This document shows, one piece after another, positions 53,049 through 62,349 of a stretch of DNA of 64,000 bases. The stretch is from Brassica napus (taxonomy: Eukaryota; Streptophyta; Magnoliopsida; Brassicales; Brassicaceae), in assembly GCF_020379485.1 (NCBI RefSeq), contig NC_063452.1, positions 7,047,065 to 7,111,064 on the forward strand, written 5' to 3'. The stretch's first letter is position 1. The number at the start of each line of letters is the position of its first letter. The position numbers were made by a program, and so were the translations under genes. The notes beneath the pieces are model-generated. The model did not search any database. It saw only the letters and a program-made list of their open reading frames with translations, and was not told the DNA's origin.

Positions 53049-55359
53049 TCAACCGCGGCGGCGAAGAATCTCTTGGAGCGTTTCATAGAGGTTGGAATTT
53101 GTCACCATATGGTTAACTTTCCTAAACCCCTCACCATAGACTGCTGACTCATCTGTTTCAATCTCATTCTTGCAAAACTCCACCAGCTTTTTCTCGAACT
53201 CAGACCACTCACCTTTCTTTGACGCATTAGCTCCACCAGGAGGTTGGGAAGACGAAGAATAAGATGCAGCAGCAGCATCAATAGTAGCGTATGTCTGAGA
53301 CTCCAACCACATGTGCCCTAGCACTTGGCATATTCCTTCTTCCAGGACGTTGTTCAGATTCCTATATCCTGTAACCAAAACCAAAACACAATCCCTCGGG
53401 GTTGGCCCTGAAATTTTGTGGGTTATAAACAGTATAAATTTTTTTTTTTATAGTTTGGGGGGTCTGAAATTTTTTTTAACAAAATTAGGGCCTATATTTA
53501 TATAAAAAATTTCAAAAAAAAAGAACACTGGGTCTTTACTCATGACCAATAATAATACATACCATTGAGTCTAAGATAAGCATGCATCATTTCGTGTGCC
53601 AAGATGTATCCTGTTAGTAACCTGTGTTAATTTACAAGAGAGCTTTTGATTTAGTCCTATCGGGGGACGCACAGGAGAGCAAAGTACACCCAGGGTCAAA
53701 AAAGTGATGTTACTTACCTAGGAAGTCCATATAAGATGAGAATTGCAGTGACCTCAAACTCACTGACAACCCTTTGAGATTCCGTGGTCAAGCCTATTAG
53801 CTGCTTGTTCGGCCCCATCTTCGGCCCTTTTGACACCTGTTTATAAATGTGGGTGGAAGAGAGTTTTAAGTCATGAATGCCAAATCTTGTGCTAGACTCT
53901 ATAGCTCGTGTAAAAGCATTACTTACATTTGTGACAATCTGCTCTTCAGAGAGACAAATACCTCTGGTTACCACACCATGCTGATTGTCCTGCTTGCGTT
54001 GGAAACTTACAACACTTGTGAGTTAAAAAGAAAAAGAAAGAGAGAGATAAAGAAAATTATATGGGTTAGGAAATGTACTCACAATCTTCTCTTCCTCCTC
54101 AGCTTTATTCAGCGCTTGTTTCTCCACCAGAAGAAGTGGAAACTCTTTCTCAACCTTCATGTTTAAGTCATGGAAGAATTCACGGATTTCAAAGTGCAGA
54201 GGCTGGACTTCGTCAGTATCCATAACTGCTGATGACATACACTCTAGACATAGCCACCTTCCATCATCAAGCATTACGAAGTTCGTTCCCCTAGGCTGCC
54301 AAAAAAAAAAAAAAAACAACCAACAACTCATTCCTAGTAGTTTCCGTCCTTGTCTCATCTCATGTAAACTCACCTCTAACCTCTCGCAACTGAAACACTT
54401 GTGAGTTCCATCAGTTTCATGAGCAGGGCAGTACCTCTCCTCCCAGAAAGGATGCTTATGGTAATTTTTCATCTGAAAGAATACAGTTTACATTTTTACC
54501 ACGAAAAGAAAAATAAAGCATAAAAAAAAATGTATACTAATACTACCTTCTTCTCTTTGCAGACATAGCAGTACCGTTCATAGCAGGCCCTGTGAAACTT
54601 GCCTCTTGAGTTTGAAACCTGGATGTGTTTGTTAGTTATCAAGAACTTAAGTGTTTTCCATCAATGAGTAGAATCAATTCTAAAGGGAGTAGTTTGTTTT
54701 TGCTGTACATGGTTTTCAATAGAAATTGGGTTGTGGCAAGCACCACAAGAGAAACATTCAGGATGCCAAGGGACACCCAAAACATCCACAGATCCTCCTT
54801 GTTCAATCTCAAAGTGGCAACCACCACACATGCTACACGTGTCAAATACATATTTTTTTTTATTAAGAATGCGCAATAGAGGCAAATATACATACGCGCT
54901 TACCTACGAGGAGGAATCACCTCATCTTCAGATGGCTTTGTTTCCTTCGAACTATCCCGGATAATCCGCTCTTCATCATCTTCATCCAACGGCGCTCTAG
55001 AGGAAATGTTGTTATGTTCTTTAAGTGGTGGAGGAGGAGGAGGAGGAGGAGGAATCACCTCAAGCTGTTCAGCTTCTTGAATGTCTAAAGCAGATCGTTT
55101 AGATTCTTGAATGGCCACATCAAGCTGTTCAGCTTCTTGAATTTTTAAAGCAAGTCGTTCAGATTCTTGAATGTGAGCTTCATACCATGACACTTCTTCA
55201 ACGATAACAGTTTCTACTTCAAAAGGATCCTGCAGGTATCAGATGCCAAAGGTTTAAGTCTAAACAAAGCCAATTGAAAGCAAAACATTGGCTAGGACAA
55301 AGCAAAAATATTATATTAACCTCAGAAGGGGAAGGTTTGAAGCAGGAGAAGCACCCCAT
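53049..55359 (-). CDS. DA1-related (DAR) UIM-LIM-peptidase protein, copy C
   Basis: Ten exons: 55321-55359, 54904-55229, 54709-54832, 54547-54618, 54374-54472, 54083-54295, 53927-53989, 53718-53836, 53563-53621, 53049-53368. They join to 477 aa in frame. The start M-G-C-F-S-C-F-K has Gly2 and Cys3/Cys6, a possible N-myristoyl plus palmitoyl anchor. The N-terminal region differs from A and B: I-Q-E-S/A-E-Q-L repeats including one UIM-like L-D-V-A-I-Q-E-S, then a nine-proline run. LIM (about 122-187) keeps C-G-G-C, W-H-P-E-C and C-G-A-C, but its second module is short (C-Y-E-R-Y-C-Y-V-C). H-E-M-M-H is at about 361-365. A 96-bp intron, absent from A and B, splits the catalytic exon between G-L-P-R and L-L-T-G. 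A copia element lies upstream in the leader. Confidence 0.9.
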
Positions 55360-55512
55360 CTTCTTCTCCGATCTGGGGGCCTACAAGGGATCAACCAGTC
55401 CAGAGCCAAAGAAAGCAATTCATTTAACAGCAAGCAAAGAGAGAATTTAAATCAAATGAAACGGAAACTAGGTTAAGAAAGTCCAACAGCATCAATAGGA
55501 AACAAATAAGCG
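55360..55512 (-). promoter_or_regulatory. DAR-C 5' leader and 3' part of its probable leader intron
   Basis: On the minus strand a good acceptor (CCCTTGTAG at 55381-55389) lies 21 bp before the ATG, implying a leader intron. The retrotransposon at 55513 sits within that intron. Confidence 0.5.
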
Positions 55513-55917
55513 TGTTGGAATGAAAAACTTTATAAAGATGGAGAAAGTGTTTAAGTGTTTGAAGAGAAATAAGTTTTGTGAAGAAGAAAGATTTTATAAC
55601 TTAGAAGAGGATTTTATTACTTGTTACAAACTTGAATTATTTCTTGGTGATACAAAATGAGAAGAGAGTGGAGGTATTTATAGCCTCCTAAGTACAAAAT
55701 ATCTTACATATTTTAATCCAAAATCTAGAAAATTCTACTAAAATATCTAGATAATCTTATCCTAATTATCTAGATAATTCTACCAAAATATCTAGATTTT
55801 TTTATCTTATGGAGGTGGAGATTTTTCTAGACACTTTCTAGAATTTGGGTTGGGCTAAACATGATTAGTGAGTTGTTAGCCCAATAATATGACACAAATC
55901 AAGTTTACTTTTCAACA
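55513..55917 (-). repeat. 3' LTR of the young copia element
   Basis: 405 bp, equivalent to 59975-60380. The polyprotein stop (TAA at 55905-55907) falls inside it. Confidence 0.95.
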
Positions 55918-58900
55918 CCCCCTCTTAAACTTGATTTGGTTACTCCGAGTAAGCTCCTCATCTTGATAAAGTCTTCTCGCTTGAGTGGCTTGGTGAAGAT
56001 ATCAGCTACTTGATCATTTGTCTTCACATACTCTAACTGCACGTCCATCTTGGTAACACATTCTCTAATGTAGTGATAACGAGTATCGATGTGCTTACTC
56101 CGATCATGGAAGACTGGATTTTTCGCCAATGCTATTGCCGACCTGTTATCCACAAAGATCTTTGTTGGCTCCTCTTGTGGTAGGTTCAACTCCTTTAGCA
56201 AGTTTCGTAACCAAATAGCATGGCATACACATGAAGTAGCTGCCACATACTCCGCTTCACAAGTAGAAAGGGTGACAATCGGTTGCTTCTTTGACATCCA
56301 TGTGAAAGCGGTTTCTCCAATGAAAAACACGAAGCCACTTGTGCTTTTTCGATCATCTACATCTCCACCCCAATCGCTATCGCTATATCCAACAAGCTTG
56401 TAATCGTCAGAAATAGAGTAATACAAGCCAAAGTTGATTGTACCTTTGATATAGCGTAGGATCCTCTTGGCTGCCTTGAAATGAGTTATTGTTGGATGCT
56501 CCATGTATCGACTCACAACTCCAACTGCGTGTAGGATGTCGGGCCTTGTGCTCGTTAGATATCGTAAGCTTCCAACCAAACTCTTAAAGAGTGTTGGATC
56601 CACACTCTCTCCTTCTTCTTCCTTTGATAACTTGACTCCACATTCCATTGGCGTGGAAACTGGATTTGAGTCATCCATCTTGGACTTCTTAAGCACCTCT
56701 TTAGCATATCCTTCTTGAGTAATGAAGATTCCATTTTCTTCTTGCTTTACTTCAATGCCAAGGTAGTATGACATCAATCCAATGTCGGTCATCTCGAACT
56801 CCTTTGTCATCTCCATCTTGAAATCTTCAAACATAATCGGATTGTTGCCAGTGAATATCAAGTCATCAACATATAAGCATGCAATCAATATATCATTGTT
56901 TTGAGTTTTGATATAAAGTGCATGCTCATATGGACACTTGATGAAGCCTTTCTCCTTGAAGTACTTATCAATCTGAGTGTTCCATGCTCTTGGTGCTTGC
57001 TTTAATCCATAAAGCGCCTTCTTCAGCCTTAAGACTTTGTCTTCTTCTCCTTTAACTATGTAGCCTTGTGGTTGCTCAATGTAGACTTCTTCCTCAAGAT
57101 CTCCATTTAAGAAGGCTGATTTGACATCCATTTGATGTATCCTCCAACTCTTTTGGGCTGCCAATGAAATGATTAGTCTAACCGTTTCTAAGCGAGCAAC
57201 TGGAGCAAATACCTCATCATAGTCGATCCCGGCTCTTTGACTATAGCCTTTTGCCACCAATCTTGCCTTGTACCTTTCAACTTCTCCTTTAGAGTTCTTC
57301 TTTGCCTTGTACACCCACTTCACACCAATTGCCTTGTGTCCATTTGGAAGTGAAGCTAACTCCCATGTATCATTCTTTTGAATCGACTTGATTTCCTCAT
57401 CCATTGCACTTCTCCATGACTTCTTTTCTTGGGCTTCTTCAAAGTTCATAGGCTCGCAATCCGCAAATAGACAAAATAGAGTAAGATTGTCTTGATTTTC
57501 GGTTACCTCGTAGATGTCTTGTAGACTTCTAAAACGTGGAGTCCTTTCACTTGAGCTTTCATCTCCTTGAGAACTTGTTGTTGGTGAAGTTGGTGGTGTA
57601 GCTGGCTCTTCTCTCGGTTGATCCACATTCTCTTCTTCAAAGGATGGAAAGAAGTTGTAGTCTTCATTATTTGATCTCCAATCCCATTCTCCTTTTTCAT
57701 CAAATATGACATTCCGACTAATGATTGTCTTCTTTGTTTCAGGATTGTAGAGCTTGTAGCCTTTGGAGTTAGCGTCATAACCAATGAAGATGTACTTCTC
57801 ACTTTTATCATCTAGTTTGCTCCGCTTCTCGTCTGGAACATGAGCGTGAGCAATGCTTCCAAAGACTCTTAGGTGTGAGACTCCAGGCTTCCTTCCGCTC
57901 CAAGCTTCTTGTGGTGTATTTTCTAAAACACTCTTTGTTGGAGAATGGTTTGATATATAAACCGCACAAGCAACTGCTTCTGCCCACAACTCCTTTGGTA
58001 GCTTCTTACTCTTGAGCATGCTTCTTGCCATCTCAAGTATTGTCCTATTCTTTCTTTCCGCTACTCCATTTTGTTGAGGGGTTCTTGGCACCGTCAACTG
58101 TCTTCGAATGCCATTATCTTCACAATACTTCAGAAACTCCTTGGACATGAATTCTCCTCCTCGATCTGATCTTATGGACTTGATCTTAAGACCACTTTCC
58201 TTCTCAACATGGGCTTTGAACTTTTTGAAATTTTCAAACACTTCTGATTTTTGTTTCAAAAAGTAAACCCATGTTTTTCTTGAAAAGTCATCAATAAAGA
58301 GAAGGAAGTAGTTACTCTTACCAAGTGAACTTGGTTTGATTGGGCCACATACATCTGTATGTATGAGTTCTAGTGGCTTTCTTGCTCTTGTCTCCGACTC
58401 CTTTGGAAAACTCACCTTGAATTGCTTTCCAAGTAAGCAACCTTCACACACTTGATTTGAATGATTGATGCAAGGTAATCCTTTCACCATTTCTTTCTTG
58501 GAAAGTAGCTCTAAGCTTCCAAAGTTGAGATGCCCAAATCGAAGATGCCAAAGCCAAGATTCCTCCTTGTAGCACATCTTGAGACATCGTGCAATGTCAT
58601 TTTGAATGTTTAGGACAAACATTCTATTGCTTGACATTGTCACCTTTGTGATGAGATTATTTGCATTATCTCTTAAAGAAAGACTATTATCTTTTAGTCG
58701 AATGTCATAACCTTTCTCTAAGAGTTGTCCTAGGCTCAAGATGTTGGTCTTCATGCTTGGAATATAGTAAACGTTGGAAATGAATTGATGATCTCCATTC
58801 TTCAAGCGGATGAGAATATTTCCTTTACCTTTCACCTCCATCTTCGATTCATCTCCCAAAGCCACATTGGTTTTCACCGATTCATCAAGCTCCACGAACA

Positions 58901-59945
58901 TGCTTTTATTTCCACACATGTGGTTGCTTGCACCACTATCAAGGTACCACTTGTGAACCTCATTTGGTTCATCCTTCTTGTAAGCCATCAACAGCATATC
59001 TTCTTCCTTACGCCGTTCTTCAACATAGTTGGACTTCTCTTCAACTCTATTGTTGTTTGGAGTTTTGCATTCAGAAGCATAATGTCCAAACTTTCCGCAA
59101 CTATAGCATTTGATGCTTGATTTATCGTACCTTGATTTTGGGTTTCCTCTTCCACGACCTCTTGATGAATTATCTCCTCTTTGGTTGAAGTTGTCTTCAT
59201 ATGGTCTCCAACCTCGTCCATTTACACCACGACCTCGTCCTCGAAAATGACCACCACCACGTCTCGGATGATTTCGGCCACTTTCTTCCTTGTGATCAAT
59301 TCTCATCTTGAGAACTTGCTCCACAATATCTTCTTTTTTCTTCTTCTTTTCTTCATAAGCTTGTAGTGATCCAAGAAGTTGCTCCATCGTCATAGTCTCC
59401 AAGTCTTTTGTCTCTTCAATAACGGTGACGATATGCTCGAATTTTGAATCCAATGATCTAAGAACTTTCTCCATGATTCTTACCTCATCTAACTTCTCAC
59501 CATTTCTTTTTAGGTTATTAGTAACCGTCAAGACTCTTGAGAAGTAATCTGAGATGAGTTCTCCTTCCTTCATTTGTAATGCTTCAAATTCTCCTCTTAG
59601 AGTTTGAAGACGTACCTTCTTAACTTGTTCCGCGCCCTTGTAAGATGTCCGAAGCTTCTCCCATGCTTCTTTGGACGTCCTTGCACCAGCAACCTTCTCA
59701 AATGTATCTTCATCTAATCCTTGATAGATTAGACAGAGAGCCTTCTTGTCTCTCTTCCTTGAATCTCTCAAACCATCCTTTTGTGTTTGAGATAAACCAC
59801 CATCATTCTCCGGTTCAACGAAGCCTTTCTCGACTATCTCCCACACATCATGTGCTCCTAAGATAGCCATCATCCTAAGACTCCAATTGTCATAGTTGCT
59901 CTTAGTGAGCAATGGAACTTGGAAGGGAACACCATTGTTTGCCAT
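55905..59945 (-). CDS. Ty1/copia Gag-Pol polyprotein
   Basis: A single open frame of 1346 aa starts at ATG 59945 (M-A-N-N-G-V-P-F-Q-V-P), the first ATG after the primer site. Domains with approximate residues are: UBN2-type Gag (10-220), an Arg/Gly-rich RNA-binding stretch, a CCHC zinc knuckle C-Y-S-C-G-K-F-G-H-Y-A-S-E-C (278-291), aspartic protease D-S-G-A-S-N-H-M-C (333), the pre-integrase and integrase core (H-T-D-V-C-G-P about 525; D-R-G-G-E about 592; N-G-V-A-E-R-K), reverse transcriptase (V-K-S-A-F-L-N-G, Y-V-D-D at 1022), and RNase H (D-S-D-W-G-G-D about 1187), closing D-Q-V-A-D-I-F-T-K-P-L. Integrase precedes RT, the copia order. No stop or frameshift was found. There is no envelope-like frame. 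Confidence 0.97.
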   Translation of the reverse strand: MANNGVPFQVPLLTKSNYDNWSLRMMAILGAHDVWEIVEKGFVEPENDGGLSQTQKDGLRDSRKRDKKALCLIYQGLDEDTFEKVAGARTSKEAWEKLRTSYKGAEQVKKVRLQTLRGEFEALQMKEGELISDYFSRVLTVTNNLKRNGEKLDEVRIMEKVLRSLDSKFEHIVTVIEETKDLETMTMEQLLGSLQAYEEKKKKKEDIVEQVLKMRIDHKEESGRNHPRRGGGHFRGRGRGVNGRGWRPYEDNFNQRGDNSSRGRGRGNPKSRYDKSSIKCYSCGKFGHYASECKTPNNNRVEEKSNYVEERRKEEDMLLMAYKKDEPNEVHKWYLDSGASNHMCGNKSMFVELDESVKTNVALGDESKMEVKGKGNILIRLKNGDHQFISNVYYIPSMKTNILSLGQLLEKGYDIRLKDNSLSLRDNANNLITKVTMSSNRMFVLNIQNDIARCLKMCYKEESWLWHLRFGHLNFGSLELLSKKEMVKGLPCINHSNQVCEGCLLGKQFKVSFPKESETRARKPLELIHTDVCGPIKPSSLGKSNYFLLFIDDFSRKTWVYFLKQKSEVFENFKKFKAHVEKESGLKIKSIRSDRGGEFMSKEFLKYCEDNGIRRQLTVPRTPQQNGVAERKNRTILEMARSMLKSKKLPKELWAEAVACAVYISNHSPTKSVLENTPQEAWSGRKPGVSHLRVFGSIAHAHVPDEKRSKLDDKSEKYIFIGYDANSKGYKLYNPETKKTIISRNVIFDEKGEWDWRSNNEDYNFFPSFEEENVDQPREEPATPPTSPTTSSQGDESSSERTPRFRSLQDIYEVTENQDNLTLFCLFADCEPMNFEEAQEKKSWRSAMDEEIKSIQKNDTWELASLPNGHKAIGVKWVYKAKKNSKGEVERYKARLVAKGYSQRAGIDYDEVFAPVARLETVRLIISLAAQKSWRIHQMDVKSAFLNGDLEEEVYIEQPQGYIVKGEEDKVLRLKKALYGLKQAPRAWNTQIDKYFKEKGFIKCPYEHALYIKTQNNDILIACLYVDDLIFTGNNPIMFEDFKMEMTKEFEMTDIGLMSYYLGIEVKQEENGIFITQEGYAKEVLKKSKMDDSNPVSTPMECGVKLSKEEEGESVDPTLFKSLVGSLRYLTSTRPDILHAVGVVSRYMEHPTITHFKAAKRILRYIKGTINFGLYYSISDDYKLVGYSDSDWGGDVDDRKSTSGFVFFIGETAFTWMSKKQPIVTLSTCEAEYVAATSCVCHAIWLRNLLKELNLPQEEPTKIFVDNRSAIALAKNPVFHDRSKHIDTRYHYIRECVTKMDVQLEYVKTNDQVADIFTKPLKREDFIKMRSLLGVTKSSLRGGVEK

Positions 59946-59960
59946 CTTCAAAAGGAACTT

Positions 59961-59971
59961 CTCTGATACCA
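59961..59971 (-). other. Primer binding site of the young copia element
   Basis: TGGTATCAGAG on the minus strand lies 3 bases inside the 5' LTR and is complementary to the 3' end of plant initiator methionine tRNA, as is usual for copia elements. Confidence 0.9.
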
Positions 59972-59974
59972 CTT

Positions 59975-60380
59975 TGTTGGAATGAAAAACTTTATAAAGA
60001 TGGAGAAAGTGTTTAAGTGTTTGAAGAGAAAGAAGTTTTGTGAAGAAGAAAGATTTTATAACTTAGAAGAGGATTTTATTACTTGTTACAAACTTGAATT
60101 ATTTCTTGGTGATACAAAATGAGAAGAGAGTGGAGGTATTTATAGCCTCCTAAGTACAAAATATCTTACATATTTTAATCCAAAATCTAGAAAATTCTAC
60201 TAAAATATCTAGATAATCTTATCCTAATTATCTTAGATAATTCTACCAAAATATCTAGATTTTTTTATCTTATGGAGGTGGAGATTTTTCTAGACACTTT
60301 CTAGAATTTGGGTTGGGCTAAACATGATTAGTGAGTTGTTAGCCCAATAATATGACACAAATCAAGTTTACTTTTCAACA
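59975..60380 (-). repeat. 5' LTR of the young copia element
   Basis: 406 bp. It acts as the element's promoter, reading toward DAR-C on the same strand. It contains repeated ATCTAGATAAT words. Confidence 0.95.
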
Positions 60381-60700
60381 AAGCGATCATGGAGAGTAGA
60401 TAGATAGCAAGATATATAAACACAAAAACGAAAGAAAAAACAAAGCATGGTCTGAAACAGAAGAAAGAACATACAATATGCCTAAAGGATGGTAACTGAG
60501 GTTGTCTGAAACACGATTAAATAGGAAAATGATCATCCAAAGGAACAAGATACGAACCAAAGAAGAGCACGGCACTTGAGCTGAAAGTGGAATGCAGAGA
60601 GAGAGAGACTCAATTACTCACATGGGATTTTGCTAAAATTACTCAATTTTGATAAGGGCGGAGACTCTCTTTGACTCTTTATATAGACCGTCACACTTAA
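60381..60700 (-). promoter_or_regulatory. Probable DAR-C core promoter and non-coding first exon
   Basis: The minus strand has TATATAAAG at 60677-60685. About 30 bp further in would be the transcription start (about 60650). A candidate donor GTATCTTG at 60553 would end a leader exon that splices to the acceptor beside the ATG at 55359, across the retrotransposon. This is inferred from sequence motifs only. Confidence 0.4.
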
Positions 60701-61215
60701 ACAACGAACCAACCAACGACTCGGGTCATGAATAAAAAAAACCATACCTACTTTCACTCTGAATGTGTTGAACCGCTGTCGGGTCGTGTGAGAAGAAAGC
60801 AAAAGAAGTCGGCGTCGAGAGGAAAGAGAGAGAGTGAGAGAGACACTTGTGGGTCCACGCTTCCACCTGTTTTTTGCATACGTGGTGCAATAACATTTGC
60901 CCTTTTCGTAATTATTTCGAGACGATTTATCCAGGGTTTCCTAGGGATTAACCCGGACTACACCTGGGATTTTTTTTTTTTCTAATTTAAGTTGCTAAAT
61001 TATTTATATTTAGGTTATGATATATATTTATATAAATGTTAAGATGCATGTCATAATTAAACTTTATTTTTAAATTTTAACGCGTTAAATTAACATATTT
61101 TTTACTATTTAAATATTTTTTTTATAATTTTGTTGGCTATCTAGTTATCATATTTAGCAAAACTATCTGTTGAGTGTTGCAATAAATATTTTAGATATTT
61201 AATTAAATTGCAGAG
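60701..61215. other. Upstream spacer
   Basis: GC-richer to about 60960, then AT-rich. A plus-strand frame (60728-60985) has no recognisable domain. No gene is supported. Confidence 0.3.
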
Positions 61216-61285
61216 TATTTTCCGATCGACCACATGCTCAACAATCGATCGATCCGTAAAAAGATGATCGATCTCCTTGGCCAGG
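61214..61285 (+). other. Orphan exon-like segment
   Basis: About 70 bp bounded by an acceptor-like AAATTGCAG and a perfect donor CAG/GTAAGT. One frame is open throughout and reads E-Y-F-P-I-D-H-M-L-N-N-R-S-I-R-K-K-M-I-D, then L-L-G-Q. The surrounding DNA is very AT-rich with no partner exon in view. It may be a captured or relic exon. Confidence 0.3.
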
Positions 61286-62349
61286 TAAGTACAATTTTAG
61301 CAAAAGTATCTTTGATTTTCAAATATTAAGTATATAACTATTCTTTTGAATATTGATTTTTTGAATTGTATTTTTTGATTAAATTACTATATTATAATGT
61401 TTATGTAAATATTTTTTGTGATGTTTGAATTTGTGCTGTTTGTATACTTAACCTAGATGATATTGATGTTTAACAATTTATTTTTTTCTGGAAATATAAA
61501 ATAATGATATATCAAAATGTATCTAATACTTGTTAAATGATAGTATAATGTAAATTACATCCATTATTTGAAAATAACCATTTGTTGTTTTTATTTTTTT
61601 TTTAAATCAGAAATTATTTTTATTTAAAAAAATTATTCATATATAATATAATAGTTTAAGTTTGGAAGATTAATCTATATATATAAATTATGTATCTTTT
61701 AAAAAAAATAATTTAAGATATTATATATTGGGTAACTAAATAAAAGCTGAATTTCTTATCTTGAAAATGAAATATTTATATTTTTGTCATCATGTTATAC
61801 TCACCAATCCAGCATTGATATTTATAACTGCGTATGTTTTTAAAAAAACTTAGTTTTAAGTAATAAACGAATTTAATAAATTAAATTCATCACCTATAAT
61901 GTTTTGTAAACTATATTTGAAAACTCTCTAAAATTATATTTTAAGCATAATATTACTATTATTTAATTTAAGTTATTTTAAGCATAATATATTTACAATA
62001 GGACCATCCTAAACCGGTTAATAAACCAAAAACAATACTAAACCAACATGAACCAATACCTGATTTGGCGAGGAAAGAAGTGTTCGCGATAAACGCTTGA
62101 ATGGTTATTAACTGTAAAGGTTTGATCATGAAAGAGTTAGTATGAATATTAACAATAAAATTATGGACTAGATTAATTTAAATTTGTAAGAATACCTTTG
62201 AGTCTATGAAAAGCAATTCAATTCTCACGAATAAGTTTGGCTTTTGGAAGTTGCGGGTTTCCCAACAATGACTCCACCTAACAAAAAGTTCGTTGTTATA
62301 AAATCCTTCAAGGTCATTAAAGGTTTTTGGGACGGCAAGAATTGATGGT
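61286..62349. other. AT-rich spacer
   Basis: No gene is seen. A less AT-rich patch at 62000-62300 (CCTAAACCGGTTAATAAACC) has no long frame. Confidence 0.3.

Larger units (their letters stand above)
55513..60380 (-). mobile_element. Young, structurally complete Ty1/copia LTR retrotransposon
   Basis: It is bounded by LTRs 55513-55917 and 59975-60380 (TGTTGG...CAACA) and flanked by a perfect 5-bp duplication AAGCG (55508-55512, 60381-60385). The primer site TGGTATCAGAG (initiator Met tRNA type) lies at 59961-59971, and a purine tract (AAGAGGGGG, minus strand) at 55918-55926. One uninterrupted polyprotein frame is present. The LTRs differ by one substitution (T at 55570, G at 60032) and one single-base indel (near 60233), so the insertion is recent and may be mobile. 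Confidence 0.97.

Noticed and set aside
59946..59972. Start of the copia polyprotein at 59972
   Set aside because: That codon is GTG and overlaps the primer binding site. The first ATG is at 59945.
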